Part shown: one piece after another, positions 4,419 through 5,670 of the stretch
Layout: each line of letters starts with the position of its first letter
How positions within the stretch are numbered: position 1 is the first letter of the stretch
Assembly: GCA_009921385.1 (NCBI GenBank)
Contig: RFXY01000073.1
Location: forward strand, 1-5,670
Direction: 5' to 3'
DNA length: 5,670 bases
Origin: Pseudomonadota bacterium
GTDB taxonomy: Bacteria > Pseudomonadota > Alphaproteobacteria > Rickettsiales > UBA1997
Made by a program: the position numbers and the translations under genes
Notes under the pieces: generated by a model
The model's database searches: none
What the model saw: the letters and a program-made list of their open reading frames with translations, nothing else
What the model was told of the DNA's origin: nothing

Positions 4419-5670
4419 ATGAAACAAAGAATTGCAGTTATCGCCGGTTATCGCTCTGCCATGGGCAAAGCTGGCGGAGTTTTACAAAATTTATCTGCCC
4501 AGCATTTGGGCTCTTGCCTTGCCAAAGAAGTAATTGCCAAATCTAATTTACCAAGCAGTTTAATTGACGAAGTCATCATCGGAAATGTTTCGCAACCAGC
4601 AGAAGCGGCCAACATCTCTAAAATAATCGCCTCGCAAGCTGGGGTTCCCCAACATGTTCCTGCTTTTACCGTGCATCGTAATTGTGCTTCTGGTCTAGAA
4701 GCTTTTACTTCGGCTATTTATCGTCTAAAAAACCACGATGCCAACCTTATTTTAGCTGGCGGGGTTGAATCTATGAGCAACATTCCGTTGCTTTACAACA
4801 AAAAGTTCACCAATTTTTTTGCCGATTTAGCCAAAAGCAAAACCGCTTTCGATAAATTCAAAACACTACTAAAATTTAAACCTGCCTTCTTGCAACCAAT
4901 AATCGGGCTAATGCAAGGGCTTACCGACCCGCTATCTGGCTTAATTATGGGTTGCACAGCCGAAAATATAGCTCGAGATTTTGCCATCAACCGCAACGAA
5001 CAAGACGAATTTGCCTTGCAATCGCATCAAAAAGCTCAAAAAGCTATCGAAAACAACATTTTTAGCCAAGAAATTATTGCGATTTTTAATCTAAACGAAC
5101 AAAATCCACAACTCATCAATCAAGACGAAGGGGTGCGATTTAACCAAAAATTAGCCGATTTAGCCAAACTTAAACCATATTTCGAAAAAAATACAGGCAC
5201 CGTAACTGTGGGCAACTCTTCGCAAATCACCGACGGAGCTTGCTTTGCCTTGCTTGCTTTAGAAGACCAAGCCAAAGAGTTTGCCAAACAATATGATTGT
5301 GAAATATTGGGCTACATTACCGATTTCGCATATTCTGGTCTTGACCCTAGCAAAATGGGGCTTGGTCCGGTATTTTCTACCAAAAAACTTTTTGATAAAA
5401 CTGGCTTATCCTTAAAAGATTTCGATTTAATCGAAATTAACGAGGCATTTTCTGCTCAAGTTTTGGGCTGTCTCAAAGCTTTTGCTTCTGCCAACTTTTG
5501 CCAAGAACAACTCAATTTAAATTCTGCTTTGGGCGAAATTGATCCAGCAATTCTCAATGTCAACGGCGGAGCCATTGCTTTGGGGCACCCCGTTGGTATG
5601 TCGGGTGCCAGAATTGTGGTGCATTTATTGAGAGAACTAAAAAGAAGAGGTAAAAATAGAGGTCTTGCCA
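4419..5670 (+). CDS. Thiolase (acetyl-CoA acetyltransferase / 3-ketoacyl-CoA thiolase), 3' end outside window
   Basis: Thiolases split 3-ketoacyl-CoA with CoA in fatty-acid oxidation or, in reverse, join two acetyl-CoA. The first 417 codons are present. Nucleophile C89 lies in RNCASG (87-92). GGVESMS (114-120), MGCTAEN (177-183), GTVTVGNSSQITDGA (260-274), NEAF (341-344) and NGGAIALGHPVGMSGAR (382-398) with catalytic H390 are all intact. The second catalytic cysteine (usual C-x-G-G motif) would fall just past base 5670, so about 15-25 residues are probably missing. The segment at about 121-170 is longer than in compact 390-residue biosynthetic thiolases and resembles the loop region of FadI/HADHB-type enzymes, so a degradative role is somewhat favoured. 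R12-S-A-M-G-K17 replaces the usual proline of RTPxGK with alanine. An in-frame stop at 4386-4388 excludes an earlier start. No Shine-Dalgarno sequence is visible. Confidence 0.93.
   Translation, partial: MKQRIAVIAGYRSAMGKAGGVLQNLSAQHLGSCLAKEVIAKSNLPSSLIDEVIIGNVSQPAEAANISKIIASQAGVPQHVPAFTVHRNCASGLEAFTSAIYRLKNHDANLILAGGVESMSNIPLLYNKKFTNFFADLAKSKTAFDKFKTLLKFKPAFLQPIIGLMQGLTDPLSGLIMGCTAENIARDFAINRNEQDEFALQSHQKAQKAIENNIFSQEIIAIFNLNEQNPQLINQDEGVRFNQKLADLAKLKPYFEKNTGTVTVGNSSQITDGACFALLALEDQAKEFAKQYDCEILGYITDFAYSGLDPSKMGLGPVFSTKKLFDKTGLSLKDFDLIEINEAFSAQVLGCLKAFASANFCQEQLNLNSALGEIDPAILNVNGGAIALGHPVGMSGARIVVHLLRELKRRGKNRGLA

Noticed and set aside
4793..4996. Minus-strand open frame inside the thiolase gene
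   Set aside because: The thiolase reading frame continues through it with conserved motifs on either side, so this is a shadow frame.

Overview
The window looks like part of an AT-rich alphaproteobacterial chromosome, most likely from a host-associated Rickettsiales- or Holosporales-like lineage. The reasons are A/T-ending codons throughout, a six-domain ribosomal protein S1 of 568 residues, a short single-domain SppA, and a partial protein whose N-terminus resembles an inner-membrane anchor. This is an inference from protein character and base composition; nothing in the window fixes the genus.

Layout. On the minus strand, read from high to low coordinates, lie rpsA (4072-2366), an S49 signal peptide peptidase sppA (2360-1446) and a class-III aminotransferase argD (1426-233). 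The gaps are 5 and 19 nt, so they are probably one transcription unit. After an 85-nt gap comes the first 49 codons of another minus-strand gene (147 to beyond base 1), which has a charged N-terminus and then the start of a hydrophobic segment. On the plus strand, diverging from rpsA, a thiolase starts at 4419 and runs off the right end, lacking only its last stretch.

The 346-bp divergent spacer (4073-4418) is the most structured part. It holds candidate -10 boxes for rpsA, a stem followed by a nine-T tract reading towards rpsA, and a 109-bp imperfect palindrome (4292-4400). The palindrome has a perfect 20-bp outer stem, an 11-bp middle stem and a 6-bp inner stem. It ends 18 nt before the thiolase start and looks like a small palindromic or MITE-like element, not a terminator.

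How the genes work together. S1 delivers mRNA to the 30S subunit. SppA clears cleaved signal peptides from the membrane. ArgD performs a transamination in arginine and/or diaminopimelate (lysine and cell wall) synthesis. The thiolase cleaves 3-ketoacyl-CoA or condenses acetyl-CoA. They share no pathway; the operon looks like a housekeeping cluster. None of the five start codons has a clear Shine-Dalgarno sequence. I found no RNA gene, CRISPR array, intact insertion sequence or clearly novel multi-gene system; the palindromic element is the best candidate for something undescribed.
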